In this document: one piece after another, positions 63,353 to 64,000 of the stretch
Layout: the number at the start of each line of letters is the position of its first letter
Numbering within the stretch: the first letter of the stretch is position 1
Position numbers and translations under genes: made by a program
NCBI GenBank assembly: GCA_044353855.1
Contig: JBILBF010000002.1
Span: 124,001 to 188,000 of the forward strand
Direction: 5' to 3'
Length of the DNA: 64,000 nucleotides
From: UKL13-3 sp044353855
Lineage (GTDB): Bacteria > Bacteroidota > Bacteroidia > UKL13-3
The notes under the pieces: generated by a model
What the model saw: only the letters and a program-made list of their open reading frames with translations
The model's database searches: none
What the model was told of the DNA's origin: nothing

Positions 63353-64000
63353 ATGAACAAACGTAATCAGTATAATTTTGAACTTATTGAAGTACTTGCC
63401 TTTTTGTATAAATGGAAAAAACAATTGTTATTCATATGTTTAACAGCTGGCCTACTAGCATATGTAGCTTCAGGTTCATGGTTTATTAAACCTAAATTTA
63501 GATCAAGCGCTACCTTTTATCCGAGTACAGTAAATTCTATTTCAGCAGCTTTGTTTTTTAAATTACGCGAAAAAGCAAGAGATCCGTTAATGTTTGGCGA
63601 GGTAGAAGAAACTGAACAGTTTATGCAAGTGTTAGAATCAGGTGATTTAAAAGCACGTATTATTCAAAAATTCAACTTAATCGATCACTATCATATTGAT
63701 GCAAATAACCCTAATAAAAACTATTTGGTAGATATAACATATGCTAAAAACATCACCGTAAAACGAACAGATTTTAATTCAATAGAAGTAAGTGTATTAG
63801 ATGAAAACCCTCAAATGAGTGCAGATATTGCCAATGGGGTGATGATGATGGCAGATACGATTAAAACTGAAATTAAAAGAAGAGTTGCCCTACAGGCTCA
63901 TCGAATTATTGCTCAAGAATATGAGTCCAAAATTAGTATGATAGATTCTCTTAAACAACTCATGCGAACGATGGGAGAAAAAGGAGTATATGCTGTTCCC
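63353..64000 (+). CDS. Second Wzz-like chain-length protein (partial)
   Basis: The visible 216 residues run off the right edge. A first membrane span at about 24-43 (LLFICLTAGLLAYVASGSWF) is preceded by ELIEVLAFLYKWKKQ, as in Wzz/Wzc proteins. The periplasmic part has RSSATFYPSTVNS and MQVLESGDLKARIIQKF, common to the Wzz family in Bacteroidota. Whether a C-terminal kinase domain follows cannot be seen. Confidence 0.85.
   Translation, partial: MNKRNQYNFELIEVLAFLYKWKKQLLFICLTAGLLAYVASGSWFIKPKFRSSATFYPSTVNSISAALFFKLREKARDPLMFGEVEETEQFMQVLESGDLKARIIQKFNLIDHYHIDANNPNKNYLVDITYAKNITVKRTDFNSIEVSVLDENPQMSADIANGVMMMADTIKTEIKRRVALQAHRIIAQEYESKISMIDSLKQLMRTMGEKGVYAVP

Noticed and set aside
1..64000. 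tRNA genes, CRISPR arrays, insertion sequences or a prophage
   Set aside because: I looked for T-loop sequences, repeated spacers, transposase motifs and phage genes and found none that hold up.

Overview
The window is chromosomal DNA of a Bacteroidota bacterium, with an AT-rich, flavobacterium- or chitinophaga-like character. The lineage call rests on several things seen in the sequence: the gliding protein GldC, a fragment that looks like a type IX secretion (T9SS) C25 protein, a TonB-dependent receptor with a carboxypeptidase-regulatory domain, the bacillithiol deacetylase BshB1, a TIGR00266 protein, and many promoters of the Bacteroidota TAnnTTTG type. I see no rRNA, tRNA, CRISPR array, intact insertion sequence or prophage. 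Species cannot be named from this sequence alone.

Region 1 (1-18157) is a polysaccharide locus. After a truncated secreted protein at the left edge comes a 13-gene minus-strand operon reading from 18079 down to 534: an outer-membrane export protein with about six SLBB domains, a Wzz-like chain-length protein, a TviB/WbpO-type UDP-HexNAc dehydrogenase, a TviC/WbpP-type epimerase, a flippase (Wzx), a polymerase-like membrane protein (Wzy), four glycosyltransferases, two asparagine-synthase-type amidotransferases and an alkaline-phosphatase-fold protein. Together these make a Wzx/Wzy-dependent capsule or O-antigen, probably containing amidated uronic acid sugars. A good promoter (TTTG-N19-TACTTTTG) sits in front of the first gene.

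Region 2 (18269-25997) reads rightward: a TonB-dependent receptor, a 1023-residue TPR protein, and a 561-residue beta-barrel protein translationally coupled to the TPR gene, then a lipoprotein and a clear terminator. The TPR/barrel pair is the best candidate here for an uncharacterised envelope system.

Region 3 (26095-41809) is mostly housekeeping: a YkuK-like RNase H-fold protein, pabB, rlpA, rarA, a small SET-domain protein, alaS, an M23 peptidase, a MerR regulator, gldC, the Kdo genes kdsD and kdsA, yebC, a TIGR00266 protein and waaA.

Region 4 (41895-48169) carries a second sugar-nucleotide set (WbpE-like aminotransferase, UDP-glucose dehydrogenase, UDP-xylose synthase), then kdsC, a secreted protein of unclear function and a DUF2520 protein. 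Region 5 (48223-52334) is a cytochrome c maturation cluster, ccmC-ccmD-ccmE-ccmF, in which CcmE has the CxxxY rather than the HxxxY haem motif. Region 6 (52462-58166) has glutathione peroxidase, bshB1 and an mnmA-lipoprotein-subtilase-DinB-like operon, plus a decayed Spy-like gene. Region 7 (58299-64000) has an MFS transporter, a TRIC-type channel, rnhB, a family 9 glycosyltransferase, a second flippase and a second, truncated Wzz protein, which opens another polysaccharide locus at the right edge.
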